The translations under genes and the position numbers were made by a program. This document shows positions 27,110 through 36,438 of a DNA stretch of 64,000 nucleotides, in pieces (positions within the stretch are counted from its first letter, which is position 1; the number at the start of each line of letters is the position of its first letter). The DNA comes from Microbacterium paraoxydans (GTDB taxonomy: Bacteria > Actinomycetota > Actinomycetes > Actinomycetales > Microbacteriaceae): NCBI RefSeq assembly GCF_019056515.1, contig NZ_CP064873.1, positions 2,418,001 to 2,482,000 on the forward strand. The letters are read 5' to 3'. Under the pieces are notes generated by a model. It made no database searches, had not been told where the DNA came from, and saw nothing but the letters and a program-made list of their open reading frames with translations.

Positions 27110-28117
27110 TCACTGGTGGCGGAACGCGGCGTCGAAGGCGGCCGCGGGCGGCGGCCACAGCAGGGAGCGCACGAATCCGAGCGCCTCGGGCGCGCCGTGC
27201 AGGCGGTCCATGCCGGCGTCCTCCCACTCGATCGAGATCGGGCCGTCATAGCCGATCGCGTCGAGCGCACGGAAGGCGTCCTCCCACGGCACGTCGCCGT
27301 GGCCGGTGGAGACGAAGTCCCAGCCGCGCCGGGGGTCGCCCCACGGCAGGTGCGAGCCGAGGACCCCGGCACGGCCGTTCCGCGGCCGCAGACGGGTGTC
27401 CTTGCAGTCGACGTGGTAGATCCGGTCGGCGAAGTCGACGATGAAGCCGACGGGGTCGATGTTCTGCCACATCATGTGCGAGGGGTCCCAGTTGAAGCCG
27501 AACGCATCGCGGTGGTCGATCGCGTCGAGGGCACGGTCGCTCGACCAGTAGTCATAGGCGATCTCCCCGGGGTGGACCTCGTGGGCGAAGCGCACCCCCT
27601 CCCCGTCGAACACGTCGAGGATCGGATTCCACCGGTCAGCGAAGTCCTGGAAGCCCTGGGCGATCACCGCCTCCGGCACCGGCGGGAACATCGCGACATA
27701 GGGCCAGATCGACGAACCGGTGAAGCCGACGACGGTGTCGACGCCGAGCTTCCTGGCCACCCGGGCCGCCCGCTTCATATCCTCCGCCGCCCGCTGCCGG
27801 ACGCCCTCGGCCTCGCCGTCGCCCCAGATGTACGGGCGCAGGATGTCCTCGTGGCGGAAGTCGATGGGGTCGTCGCACACCGCCTGCCCGGCCAGGTGGT
27901 TGGAGATCGCGAACACCTGCAGGCCGTGCCGGTCGAGGATCTCGCGCCGGGAGGCGACATAGGCGTCGTCCTCGTCCGCCCGACGGAGGTCCAGGTGGTC
28001 GCCGGACGCGGCGATCTCCAGCCCGTCGTAGCCCCACTTCGCGGCGAGGCGGGCCACCTCCTCGAACGGGAGGTCGGCCCACTGGCCGGTGAACAGGGTG
28101 ACCGGGTGACTGCTCAT
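27110..28117 (-). CDS. Sugar phosphate isomerase/epimerase-like TIM-barrel protein
   Basis: 335 residues, AP-endonuclease-2/xylose-isomerase-like barrel. Metal-site residues appear in [54 protein letters not shown] and [12 protein letters not shown]. The Glu, His and Asp pattern fits a divalent-metal isomerase or epimerase. It is the last gene of the seven-gene sugar operon, with a good AAGGAG site before ATG 28117. Homologues in catabolic clusters act on keto-sugars or inositol derivatives, and the exact reaction cannot be read from sequence. Confidence 0.88.
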   Translation of the reverse strand: MSSHPVTLFTGQWADLPFEEVARLAAKWGYDGLEIAASGDHLDLRRADEDDAYVASRREILDRHGLQVFAISNHLAGQAVCDDPIDFRHEDILRPYIWGDGEAEGVRQRAAEDMKRAARVARKLGVDTVVGFTGSSIWPYVAMFPPVPEAVIAQGFQDFADRWNPILDVFDGEGVRFAHEVHPGEIAYDYWSSDRALDAIDHRDAFGFNWDPSHMMWQNIDPVGFIVDFADRIYHVDCKDTRLRPRNGRAGVLGSHLPWGDPRRGWDFVSTGHGDVPWEDAFRALDAIGYDGPISIEWEDAGMDRLHGAPEALGFVRSLLWPPPAAAFDAAFRHQ

Positions 28118-28161
28118 GGATACTCCTTCGTATCGCCGGGCTTCGTGCGGCGGGCGGGGGT

Positions 28162-29013
28162 TCAGGCACCGAGGGCGCGCAGGTGGGCGATGCTGCGGGC
28201 GGCGAGGTCGTCCTGACTGGCGGCGAGCGGTCTCCACACGGAGGCGGCGACGGCGATCGTCGCGTTCTCCCCCGTGAAGCTCTCCAGTCCCAGGGCGCCG
28301 CGGTAGCCGGCGTCGTCGAGCGCGCGGAGCATCTCCGGCCAGTCGGTGTGGTCGTCGCCCACGGCACCGCGGTCGCTGCCGCACACCTGCACGTGCGCGA
28401 TGGCGGCGCCGGCCGCGCGGACCGCGTCGGCCGGCCTCTTCTCCTCGATGTTGAGGTGGTAGGTGTCGAGGGCCACCCCCACCCCGGCACCGAGCAGCGG
28501 CGCCAGCGCGTCGAGACTCTGCGCCACGGTGTTCAGCACGCTGGTCTCGTAGCGGTTGAGCGGCTCGACGGCCAGCGTCACGCCGATCGCCGCGGCCTCC
28601 CTGGCGAGCGGAGCGAGGTTCTCCCGGAGCTCGCCGACGACCTCCTTCCGTTCCGCCTCGTCCATGCGCCAGGTGACGCCGGTCGGCGCGTAGAAGGGAC
28701 CGGCGACGACCGAGGCCCCGAGCACGGCCGCGGCGTCCAGGCACGCACGGAGGTAGTCCTGCGTCGCGGCGACGTCTCCGGCGCGCGCGAGCAGCGAGCG
28801 ACCAGGACCCATCGCGCCGACCACGACCGCGCCCATGCCGAGGCCGTCCAGCACGGTGCGGGCCCGGAGGGGATCCCAGTCGCCGACGCTCTCCAGCGGC
28901 AGCTCCAGGGCGTCGTAGCCCATCCGCGCCGCCGTGCGGGCGAGCGGCTCCAGGGTGTCGTCCGTCAGCGGAGACGTCCAGACCCAGGTGTTGACGGCGA
29001 TCGTGCGGGGCAT
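28162..29013 (-). CDS. Sugar phosphate isomerase/epimerase-like protein (hydroxypyruvate isomerase/tagatose epimerase type)
   Basis: 283 residues. The barrel metal ligands are recognisable in [56 protein letters not shown] and [12 protein letters not shown], a Glu-Asp-His-Glu set close to D-psicose/tagatose 3-epimerase and D-allulose enzymes. EPLNRYE and DTYHLNIEE are the strongest matches to that group. If correct, the operon may handle a rare ketose. It sits between the binding-protein gene and the other epimerase-like gene of the same operon. Confidence 0.9.
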   Translation of the reverse strand: MPRTIAVNTWVWTSPLTDDTLEPLARTAARMGYDALELPLESVGDWDPLRARTVLDGLGMGAVVVGAMGPGRSLLARAGDVAATQDYLRACLDAAAVLGASVVAGPFYAPTGVTWRMDEAERKEVVGELRENLAPLAREAAAIGVTLAVEPLNRYETSVLNTVAQSLDALAPLLGAGVGVALDTYHLNIEEKRPADAVRAAGAAIAHVQVCGSDRGAVGDDHTDWPEMLRALDDAGYRGALGLESFTGENATIAVAASVWRPLAASQDDLAARSIAHLRALGA

Positions 29014-29091
29014 CGTTGTCCTTGTGATCGTACGGGTGCTCCCACCCTCCCACTCGGCGCGGGCCGAGCGGAAGGGCGGGAGCACACGGGG

Positions 29092-30297
29092 TTACGGGAT
29101 CTGACGCTCCTGCCAGACCGTCGGGTAGCCGGGGAGGTCCTCGCCGCCGAACTTGGCGTAGTGGCCGTCGGGCATCCCCTCGTTCGCCGCGAGGTAGTCG
29201 TCCAGCTCGGCCTCGGTGATCGGCTTCTGCGGGAGCACCCACTCCTTCGGCACCTCTTCACCCGCGAAGATCATCTGCGCCGCGAGCAGCGGGGTGCGCC
29301 ACTGGAAGTTCGAGTACACCGGAGCGAGGCCGGTGAGACCCGTGTCCTTCCACTTGCGCAGGAAGCTCATCTCGTCCTCGCCGGTCATCACCGGGTAGTC
29401 GGCTCCGGCGTCCTCGAAGGCCTCGATGGCGGCGACGGCACCGTCACCCGCGTCCATCCAGATGCCCTGCACGTCACCCTTGGCGAGCTCGTCGCTGATG
29501 ATGCTCTTGATCTCGGCGGGGTCGGCACCGGTGAAGTGGTCGACGGCCTCGATCCCGGCCTCCTCGAACAGCTTCTCGGCTCCGGCCAGCGGTGCTCCAG
29601 CACGTCGACGCCGGGGAGGATCCGGAGAGCCACGACCTTGTCGCCCTCTTCCAGGTTGTCGATGAGGAACTCCGCGGTGTCGATGCCCCAGGCGAAGCCG
29701 CCGATCGGGTGGATGAACGTGACAGGGCAGTCGGTGTTCACGCCGCGGTCGAACACGACCACCGGCTTGCCCGTCTCGCACGCCGCTCGACCGCGGGGGT
29801 CATCGCCGCCGTGCTGTTCGGCGAGATGAGGAAGACGTCGCAGTTCCCTCGGAGATGAAGTAGTCGATGTCGGCGATCTGGGTGTCGTCGGAGTCCTGCG
29901 CGTCGCGGGTCTCCATCTCGCTGATCGCGCCCGACTCCTGCAGCACCTTCAGCTGCTCGTTCATCGTGATCCAGCCCGTCTGCCGCCACGGGTTCGAGAT
30001 CGAGGCGTTCGCGAAGCAGGCCTTCTTGGCGCCGGTGCTGGCGAACTCCGACGTGTCGACCATCTCGGCGTTGATGTGCTGCAGGTAGGGCTGGTCGGCG
30101 GGGCCCTGGGGGTCGACGCCGCGCTCCTCGTCCTGCTTGTCGAAGAGCTCCTGGTCGAACCACTCGGTGGTCTCGGCCGACTCCTCGGGGTTCTCCGACT
30201 CCGCCGGCGCCACGGACGGGTCGGTCGTGCACCCGGCGAGCGCGATGAGGCCGAAGAGGGCCACCCCTGCGGTGGCGATCTTCATCGATCGTCGCAT
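29092..30297 (-). pseudogene. Ribose-type ABC transporter substrate-binding lipoprotein, disrupted by three single-base deletions
   Basis: The gene begins with a signal peptide and lipobox LIALAGC (Cys23) at ATG 30297 with GGAG upstream, and ends ...[15 protein letters not shown] at 29092. A continuous family 1/4-type binding protein of 402 residues is obtained only if one base is added near 29846 (after YFISEG), near 29784 (after TPAVER) and near 29587 (before AGAEKLFEEAG). Each missing base belongs to, or is consistent with, a G run on the coding strand. As written, translation stops near 29800 after about 165 residues. The three losses add up to one codon, and the last part returns to the original frame. 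The rest of the operon is intact, so either a recent pseudogene or sequencing error is possible. Confidence 0.85.
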
Positions 30298-30299
30298 TG

Positions 30300-31349
30300 C
30301 TAATCTCCTCTGGTTGTAGGGCTTGATGCGGTGGTGCGGTTCTCGGCGTTCTCGGTCCCCGCGGTAGGGACGTCCGTCGGCTGGGGACCGCGCCGGCGGC
30401 GGGCTCGGAAGGCGACCCCCGCATAGGCGACGGCCGCGATGATGATGACGCCCTGCACGGCGTCGCGGAGCGTGGAGGGCACGCCCGCGATGTTCAGGAG
30501 CAGGAACAGCGCTTCCAGCGCGAAGGCTCCGGCCACGGCGCCGACGATCCACCCTCGTCCTCCGCCGAGCACGACGCCGCCGAGCACCACCGCGGTGATC
30601 GCGGTGAACTCGTAGCCGCGGCCGACGGACGGGTGCACCCCCGCGTACCCGACGAGCAGGACGGCGGAGAGGGTGGCCGAGAGGGAGGACAGCACGAACG
30701 CGCGGGTCGTGACCCAGGCCCGGCGGGCACCGGCGTAGTCCACCGCGCGGGCGTTGTCGCCGATTGCGATGAGGGTCTTGCCCAGCGGGCGCTTGGTGAT
30801 GACGATGCCGAGGGCGAGCCAGGCGGCGAGCAGGAGGACGGCCCAGGGCAGGAACTCCAGCACGGGGAGGTCGCGGATCCCGCCGCGACCGATCTCCCGG
30901 AAGCTGTCGGCCGGGTTCCCCGTGGCCGCGCCGCCCGTCCACCACATCACGCCGCCGAGCAGGGCGAGCATCATGCCCAGCGTGACGATGAACGACGGCA
31001 CCTTGAGCAGCGTCGTGAGGACGCCGTTCACGAGCCCGACGACGACGCCGAACACGATCATGAGCAGCAGGACAGGGAGGGTGCGGGCGTCGTCCTGGCC
31101 GACGAGGTTGCCGGCGATGATGACCTGCGCCGTGATGAGCGATCCCTGGGAGAGGTCGAACTCCCCCGCGATGATCACGAAGTACTGCCCGATCGCGACG
31201 ATCGCGATGGGGGCGACGCGCTGCAGGTAGCGCATGAACTGCCCGGGCTCGGCGAAGCTCGGGTTGAGCACGGCGACCGCGACGAGCAGGATCACGAGCA
31301 GCAGGAAGACCGCCCCGCGGGGGCTGACGAGCGTGCGCAGCGCGTTCAT
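30300..31349 (-). CDS. Ribose-type sugar ABC transporter permease (RbsC family)
   Basis: 349 residues with about ten membrane segments. VAPIAIVAIGQYFVIIAGEFDLSQGSLI is the conserved central motif of RbsC/XylH permeases, GKTLIAIGDNARAVDYAGA the ATPase-coupling loop, and GRGYEFTAITAVVLGGVVLGGGRG the C-terminal signature. A charged C-terminal tail (from about 320) is cytoplasmic. It follows a second permease of the same family, so the channel is probably a heterodimer. Its stop lies two bases before the binding-protein start. Confidence 0.93.
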   Translation of the reverse strand: MNALRTLVSPRGAVFLLLVILLVAVAVLNPSFAEPGQFMRYLQRVAPIAIVAIGQYFVIIAGEFDLSQGSLITAQVIIAGNLVGQDDARTLPVLLLMIVFGVVVGLVNGVLTTLLKVPSFIVTLGMMLALLGGVMWWTGGAATGNPADSFREIGRGGIRDLPVLEFLPWAVLLLAAWLALGIVITKRPLGKTLIAIGDNARAVDYAGARRAWVTTRAFVLSSLSATLSAVLLVGYAGVHPSVGRGYEFTAITAVVLGGVVLGGGRGWIVGAVAGAFALEALFLLLNIAGVPSTLRDAVQGVIIIAAVAYAGVAFRARRRRGPQPTDVPTAGTENAENRTTASSPTTRGD

Positions 31350-32482
31350 GAGCGTCCTCCTTCCCGCACGGAGGCGGTATCCCCGGCGCTGTCGACGGCG
31401 GCGACCTCGGTGGTCGGATCGGCGAGCTCGGCGGCCGCGACCGCCATGTCGGCTTCGGCCGCCTTCGCGGCGTCGTCTCCCCCGGTGCGCGTGCCGCCGG
31501 CGCCGAAGCGGGGACGACGCCGCACGATGGCCCGCCGGCTGTAGACGGCGACCGCGGCGACGATGACGATGCCGCGCACCACGTCCTTGAGGAAGGGATT
31601 CACCTGCAGCACGCTCATGACGTTGTCGACGACGGCGAGGATGGCGACGCCGCCGATGGTGCCCCAGATCGAGCCGCGTCCGCCGAGGAGCAGGGTGCCG
31701 CCGAGCACGACCGCGGCGATGGAGAGCAGCGCGTAGCCACCCTGCTGACCGACCGTCGGGCTGCCCACGCCGAGACGGCTGGCGAGCAGGAGTCCGGCGA
31801 GGCCCGCGAACACGGAGCACAGCACGTGCGCCCAGATCAGCGGGAGGCGGGTGCGCACGCCGCTGAGCCGAGCGATCTCGGGGTCGCCGCCGACGGCGTA
31901 GAGATGGGCGCCGGTGCGGGTGCGGTTCAGCAGCACCCAGACCAGCACGGCGAGCGCGATCATGATGAGCGTGGACACCGGGATCGGTCCGACGCCGGTC
32001 GCGCCGATGAGCTGGAACGCCCACGGGACCTCGCCCGCCGAGCCTTCGAAGTTCGTGTTGAGGATGCCCTGGAGGATCAGCCCGACGCCGAGCGTCGCGA
32101 TGAAGCCGTTGACTTTGAGCACGGTCACGATGAGCCCGTTCACGAGCCCGATCCCCGCGCACACGAGGAGCGTCACGATCACGGCGAGCGGGATGTTCCC
32201 CGCGTTCCCGGCCATCATCGTCGCCGCGAGCAGGCTCGACAGGCTGATGACGTAGGTGACCGACAGGTCGAGCGAGGCCCCGAGCACCACGAGCGTCTGC
32301 CCGATGGCCACGAGGCCGAGCACGCTCATCCCGGTCAGGATGTCGCGGATGTTCCCCGGGCTGAGGAAGTTGCGACCGACCGTGGCGACGAGGATCGCGC
32401 CGACCACGAGCGCGAGCAGCAGGATGCCGAGCACGATGACGGTCGAGTCGATGCGGAGACGGGCTCCGGTGCGGCGGCTCAT
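31346..32482 (-). CDS. Ribose-type sugar ABC transporter permease (RbsC family), second copy
   Basis: 378 residues, the same fold as the next permease but distinct in sequence. MSVLGLVAIGQTLVVLGASLDLSVTYVISLSSL corresponds to the conserved core, GAHLYAVGGDPEIARLSGVRT to the coupling loop, and GGYALLSIAAVVLGGTLLLGGRGS to the terminal signature. The Ala/Asp/Glu-rich tail after residue 340 is unusual. Four-base overlaps with both the ATPase gene and the following permease imply tightly coupled translation. Confidence 0.93.
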   Translation of the reverse strand: MSRRTGARLRIDSTVIVLGILLLALVVGAILVATVGRNFLSPGNIRDILTGMSVLGLVAIGQTLVVLGASLDLSVTYVISLSSLLAATMMAGNAGNIPLAVIVTLLVCAGIGLVNGLIVTVLKVNGFIATLGVGLILQGILNTNFEGSAGEVPWAFQLIGATGVGPIPVSTLIMIALAVLVWVLLNRTRTGAHLYAVGGDPEIARLSGVRTRLPLIWAHVLCSVFAGLAGLLLASRLGVGSPTVGQQGGYALLSIAAVVLGGTLLLGGRGSIWGTIGGVAILAVVDNVMSVLQVNPFLKDVVRGIVIVAAVAVYSRRAIVRRRPRFGAGGTRTGGDDAAKAAEADMAVAAAELADPTTEVAAVDSAGDTASVREGGRS

Positions 32483-33999
32483 CGCGCACCCCCGTTCGTC
32501 GAAGGACCGCGGTCGGCGCCGGTGGCCGCCGCGAGGATCTCGTGCTCGGCCGCACCGGCCGGCAGCTCGGCGACGAGTTCGCCGTCATGCATGACGAGGA
32601 TGCGGTCGCTCATGCCGATGACCTCCGGGAGCTCGCTCGAGACCATGAGCACGGCCTTCCCCTGTGCCGCCAGCTCGCGCATGAGCTGGTAGACGGCGTA
32701 CTTGGCCCCCACGTCGATGCCCCGCGTCGGCTCGTCGAAGAGCACGATCTGCGGCTGGGTGAGCAGCCACTTCGCCAGCACCACCTTCTGCTGGTTGCCG
32801 CCGGACAGGAAGCGCACCTCCTGGTCGAGGCCGCGCGACGACACCTCCAGCGTGCGGAGCACCCCCGGCACCTCCCGGCGCGACGCCGCGGCGCGTCCCG
32901 CGAACACGTTCCGCACCACGAGCAGGGCGTTGTCGAGGATCGACTGTCCGAGCGCGAGCCCCTGCGCCTTGCGGTCCTCCGAGACGAGGGCGAGCCCGGC
33001 GCGCACGGCCGCGCGTGGTCCGCCGATCCGCACCGGCTTCCCGTCGATCCGCACGGCGCCGCGGGTGAAGGCCTGGATGCCGAACACGCCCTCCACCAGC
33101 TCGGTGCGCCCCGACCCCTGGAGCCCGGCCACCCCGACGATCTCCCCCGCACGGAGCATCAGCGACACCCCGTCCACGTAGGCGTTCCCGCAGCCGTCGA
33201 GCTCGAGTCGAGGCGCGCCGACCGCCGTGCCGGCCACCGGGTCGGGGAAGTACGACTGGATCGACCGCCCCACCATCCGGCGCACGAGCTCGTCGGTGGT
33301 CAGCGCCGCTGTCTCGTCCGTGGAGACGAGGGCGCCGTCCTTGAGGATCGTGATCCGGTCGCAGAGGTCGAAGATCTCCTTCAGCCGGTGCGACACGTAG
33401 ATGACGGCGACCCCTCGGGACGTGAGCCGGCGGATGATCGCGTACAGCAGCTCCACCTCGCGGTCGCTGAGGGCGGCGGTCGGCTCGTCCATCGAGATCA
33501 CCTGCGCGTCGAACGACAGCGCCTTCACGATCTCGACGATCTGCTGCTCGGCCACCGTCAGCGAGCCCACGCGGGACTGCGGATCGATGAAGGAGACGCC
33601 GAGATCGCTCAGCAGCTCCCCGGTACGCACGTTCATGGCCCGGACGTCGATGAGCCCCGCGCGCCGCGGCTCCCGGCCGAGATAGACGTTCTGCGCGACC
33701 GTGCGCTCCGGGAGCAGGGTGAACTCCTGGAACACCGTGACGATGCCGGCGTCCATCGCCTGCCGCGGGTGCGCGTGGCGCACTTCCGCGCCGCGGTACG
33801 TGATCGTCCCCTCATCGGCCGGCTGCACGCCCGCGATGATCTTCATGAGGGTGGACTTGCCCGCGCCGTTCTCGCCGACGAGGCCGTGCACCTCCCCGGG
33901 CCGCACGTCGAAGTCGATGCCCTTCAGCACCTCCACGCCGAAGAACGCCTTGCGGATCCCGGCCACCCGCAGCACCGGCTGCGTCGTCGTCGCGGTCAT
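32479..33999 (-). CDS. Sugar ABC transporter ATP-binding protein (RbsA/MglA type, two domains)
   Basis: 506 residues, the standard two-domain sugar-import ATPase. The N-terminal half has Walker A GENGAGKS, the signature SLTVAEQQIVEIVKAL and Walker B VISMDEPTAALS. The C-terminal half has the usual degenerate Walker A, GLQGSGRTEL, and a conserved signature and Walker B, FLSGGNQQKVVLAKWL and IVLFDEPTRGIDVG. It energises the two RbsC-type permeases. The start ATG 33999 overlaps the dehydrogenase stop by four bases. Confidence 0.95.
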   Translation of the reverse strand: MTATTTQPVLRVAGIRKAFFGVEVLKGIDFDVRPGEVHGLVGENGAGKSTLMKIIAGVQPADEGTITYRGAEVRHAHPRQAMDAGIVTVFQEFTLLPERTVAQNVYLGREPRRAGLIDVRAMNVRTGELLSDLGVSFIDPQSRVGSLTVAEQQIVEIVKALSFDAQVISMDEPTAALSDREVELLYAIIRRLTSRGVAVIYVSHRLKEIFDLCDRITILKDGALVSTDETAALTTDELVRRMVGRSIQSYFPDPVAGTAVGAPRLELDGCGNAYVDGVSLMLRAGEIVGVAGLQGSGRTELVEGVFGIQAFTRGAVRIDGKPVRIGGPRAAVRAGLALVSEDRKAQGLALGQSILDNALLVVRNVFAGRAAASRREVPGVLRTLEVSSRGLDQEVRFLSGGNQQKVVLAKWLLTQPQIVLFDEPTRGIDVGAKYAVYQLMRELAAQGKAVLMVSSELPEVIGMSDRILVMHDGELVAELPAGAAEHEILAAATGADRGPSTNGGAR

Positions 34000-35105
34000 G
34001 CCGGCACCTCCGTCCAGCGGCCCTCGTGGGCGGCGGAATCGAGCACGGCCTCGGTCAGCACGGCCGCGCGGTGGCCGTCGGCGAACGTCGGCAGTCCATC
34101 GGGGACGTCGCCCGCGATCGCGGCGTAGACGTCGGCGACGAAACCGTTGAAGGCATCCTGATACCCCATGGCATGCCCGGCCGGGACACGCTGCAGCCGG
34201 GCGGACTCCGGGTCGGCCGTGGCGGGGTCGCGCAGCAGCAGCCGCGACTCCTCGCGCATGCCGACCCAGAGCTCCTCCGGCCGTTCCTGCTCGAACCGCA
34301 GACTCTGCCGCGTCCCGTGCAGCTCCAGGGTGAGGGCGTTCTTGCGGCCCGCCGCCATCTGCGAGATGAGCAGCGTGCCGAGCGCCCCCGCCGAGGTCTC
34401 GACGAGCACGGCGACGATGTCCTCCGTGTCGACGGCCTGCCCGGCCCGCTCGGCGAAGACCCGGCGGGTACGGGCGCTCAGGGCGCGGATCCGGTCACCC
34501 GTGACGAACTCGAGGAGGTCGCACAGATGCGAGCCGATGTCGGCGAACGCGCGGGAGGCCCCGCCGGACGAGGATCGCACCCGCCAGTCGTCGTCGGTGG
34601 GCCGCAGCATCCAGTCCTGCAGGTACGAGCAGTCCAGCGTGAGCAGCTCCCCGGCCTCGCCGCGGGCGATGCGCGCCCTGGCCTCCCGCACCATGGGGTG
34701 GTATCGGTACACGAAGGGGACGGCCGCGACGAGCCCGCTCTCGGCGGCTTCCGCGGCGAGCGCGGCGGCGTCGGCGGCGGTCGTGGCGAGGGGCTTCTCG
34801 CACACGACATGCTTGCCCGCCCGCAGCGCGCGCAGGGCGAGGTCGGCATGCGTGGCGTTCGGGGTGCAGATGTGGACGACGTCGATGTCGTCGGCGTCGA
34901 GCAGCGCCTCCGCGTCGTGCTCGGCGCGTGCGGCGCCGAGCAGCTGCGCGGCATCCCTCGCGCCTTGGGCGGACCGGGTGGCGACGGCGCGCAGCGCGCC
35001 GCCCGCGTCTCGGGCGGCCGTGCGGTGCACGCGGGCCATGAAGCCCCCGCCGAGGATCCCGGTTCGGATCGTCCCGAGACCGGTGTCAGTGACATCCGTT
35101 GTCAT
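33996..35105 (-). CDS. Gfo/Idh/MocA family oxidoreductase, first gene of the sugar operon
   Basis: 369 residues. The Rossmann loop is GILGGGFMARVH, VVHICTPNATHADLALRALRAGKHVVCEKPLA holds the catalytic EKP lysine, and GGASRAFADIGSHLCDLLEFVTGDRI is the C-terminal domain signature. It probably oxidises the imported sugar or polyol with NAD(P). It heads the operon leading through the transporter to two epimerase-like genes and is divergent from the ROK regulator, across a 115-base region with an inverted repeat. Confidence 0.93.
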   Translation of the reverse strand: MTTDVTDTGLGTIRTGILGGGFMARVHRTAARDAGGALRAVATRSAQGARDAAQLLGAARAEHDAEALLDADDIDVVHICTPNATHADLALRALRAGKHVVCEKPLATTAADAAALAAEAAESGLVAAVPFVYRYHPMVREARARIARGEAGELLTLDCSYLQDWMLRPTDDDWRVRSSSGGASRAFADIGSHLCDLLEFVTGDRIRALSARTRRVFAERAGQAVDTEDIVAVLVETSAGALGTLLISQMAAGRKNALTLELHGTRQSLRFEQERPEELWVGMREESRLLLRDPATADPESARLQRVPAGHAMGYQDAFNGFVADVYAAIAGDVPDGLPTFADGHRAAVLTEAVLDSAAHEGRWTEVPA

Positions 35106-35132
35106 GGCGGCGAGTCTGACACAGCGGTCAGG

Positions 35133-35158
35133 ACTTTTGCTAGCCCTTCGTCAAAAGT
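35133..35158. promoter_or_regulatory. Candidate ROK operator in the divergent sugar-operon promoter
   Basis: ACTTTTG (35133-35139) and CAAAAGT (35152-35158) are perfect inverted arms around a 12-base spacer, in an AT-rich patch that stands out from the surrounding 70% GC sequence. It lies between the dehydrogenase operon (start 35105) and the ROK gene (start 35221), where it could control both. On the minus strand TTGACG overlaps the right arm and resembles a -35 box. Confidence 0.6.
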
Positions 35159-35220
35159 TGTTTGTAACGAATCTGAAGTCGCACAGCCGACTGCGAGAAG
35201 TGCTGTGCTTTACTGACGCC

Positions 35221-36438
35221 ATGGTTGACGTGCTGAGGCCGCTCGCGACGCCCTCCCCCGGGACCGGCGAGATCTTCCAGATCCTCCGCGACGGACACGC
35301 GCGCACCAAGGCGGAGCTCGCCGCCCTCACCGGCCTCGCCCGCTCCACCGTCGCCTCCCGGGTCGACGCGCTGCTGGCCGCCGACCTGCTCCGCCCCGCC
35401 GGTGAAGCGGTGTCGACCGGCGGTCGTCCTCCCGCCCGCGTGGCGTTCAACCCCCGCGCCGGACTCGTCCTCGCGGTCGACCTCGGAGCCACGCACGCGA
35501 CCGTCGCCGTGGCCGACCTCGCCGGCGTGATCCTCGACGCGCGCACCCGCGCGATCGACATCGGCGACGGCCCCGAGGCCCTCCTCGACGCGATCCTCGC
35601 GGAGGGGACGGCCCTGCTCGCCGCGACCGCCGAGGGCCTTCCCCTCGTGGGCGTCGGCATCGGCGTCCCCGGCCCCGTCGAGCACTCCACGGGGCGCCCG
35701 ACCAACCCGCCGATCATGCCGGGCTGGGACCGCTTCGACGTCCCCGGCTATGTGCAGCGCACGTTCGACGTCCCGGTCCTCGTCGACAACGATGTGAACA
35801 TCCTCGCGCTCGGCGAGCAGGCCACGAGCTGGCCGCGGGTGGACGACCTCGTGTTCGTGAAGGTCTCGACCGGCATCGGCGCCGGCATCATCGCCGGTGG
35901 TCAGCTCCAGCGCGGTGCCCAGGGATCGGCGGGCGACATGGGCCACGTCCAGGTGCCGATGAGCGCCGGCTCGGGGCGGGAGCCGGGCGACGAACGGGAT
36001 CTCGAGGCCCTCGCGAGCGGCTCGGCCCTCGCCGTCGCGCTGCGCGCCGAAGGCCACGACGTGCACAACGCCTCCGACGTCGTCGACCTCGTCCGCGCCG
36101 GCAATGCGGCGGCCATCGAGGCCACCCGCCAGGCGGGTCGCGATGTCGGCGAAGTGCTCGCGACGGTCGTGAACCTGCTCAACCCGTCGATCATCGTGCT
36201 CGGGGGCAGCATCGCCCGCGCGGGAGAGCACCTGCTCGCCGGCGTCCGCGAGGTCGTCTACCGCCGCTCGATCCCGCTCGCCACCCAGCACCTCGCGATC
36301 GTGCAGTCGCAGGCGGGCGACCGCGCCGCGGTGCTGGGGGCGGCGATCATGGTCGCCCGCGAGGTGCTCTCCCCCGCGAACGTGGACCGCTACGTCGCCG
36401 CGAAGGGATCGAAGTCGGCGGGCAGCGCGCCCACCTGA
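35221..36438 (+). CDS. ROK family transcriptional regulator
   Basis: 405 residues. The N-terminal winged helix (RDGHARTKAELAALTGLARSTVASRVDALLAADLL) is followed by the ROK fold with the phosphate-binding VDLGATHATVAVADLAG and the sugar-site GVGIGVPGPVEHSTGRPTNPPIMPGW. The usual zinc site with four Cys/His ligands is reduced: after GHVQVP the CxCGxxGC segment is replaced by MSAGSGREPGDERD, without cysteines. It is therefore a repressor-type ROK protein, not a kinase, probably releasing DNA when it binds the operon's sugar. Its last 49 bases overlap the convergent dehydrogenase gene. Confidence 0.92.
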   Translation: MVDVLRPLATPSPGTGEIFQILRDGHARTKAELAALTGLARSTVASRVDALLAADLLRPAGEAVSTGGRPPARVAFNPRAGLVLAVDLGATHATVAVADLAGVILDARTRAIDIGDGPEALLDAILAEGTALLAATAEGLPLVGVGIGVPGPVEHSTGRPTNPPIMPGWDRFDVPGYVQRTFDVPVLVDNDVNILALGEQATSWPRVDDLVFVKVSTGIGAGIIAGGQLQRGAQGSAGDMGHVQVPMSAGSGREPGDERDLEALASGSALAVALRAEGHDVHNASDVVDLVRAGNAAAIEATRQAGRDVGEVLATVVNLLNPSIIVLGGSIARAGEHLLAGVREVVYRRSIPLATQHLAIVQSQAGDRAAVLGAAIMVAREVLSPANVDRYVAAKGSKSAGSAPT

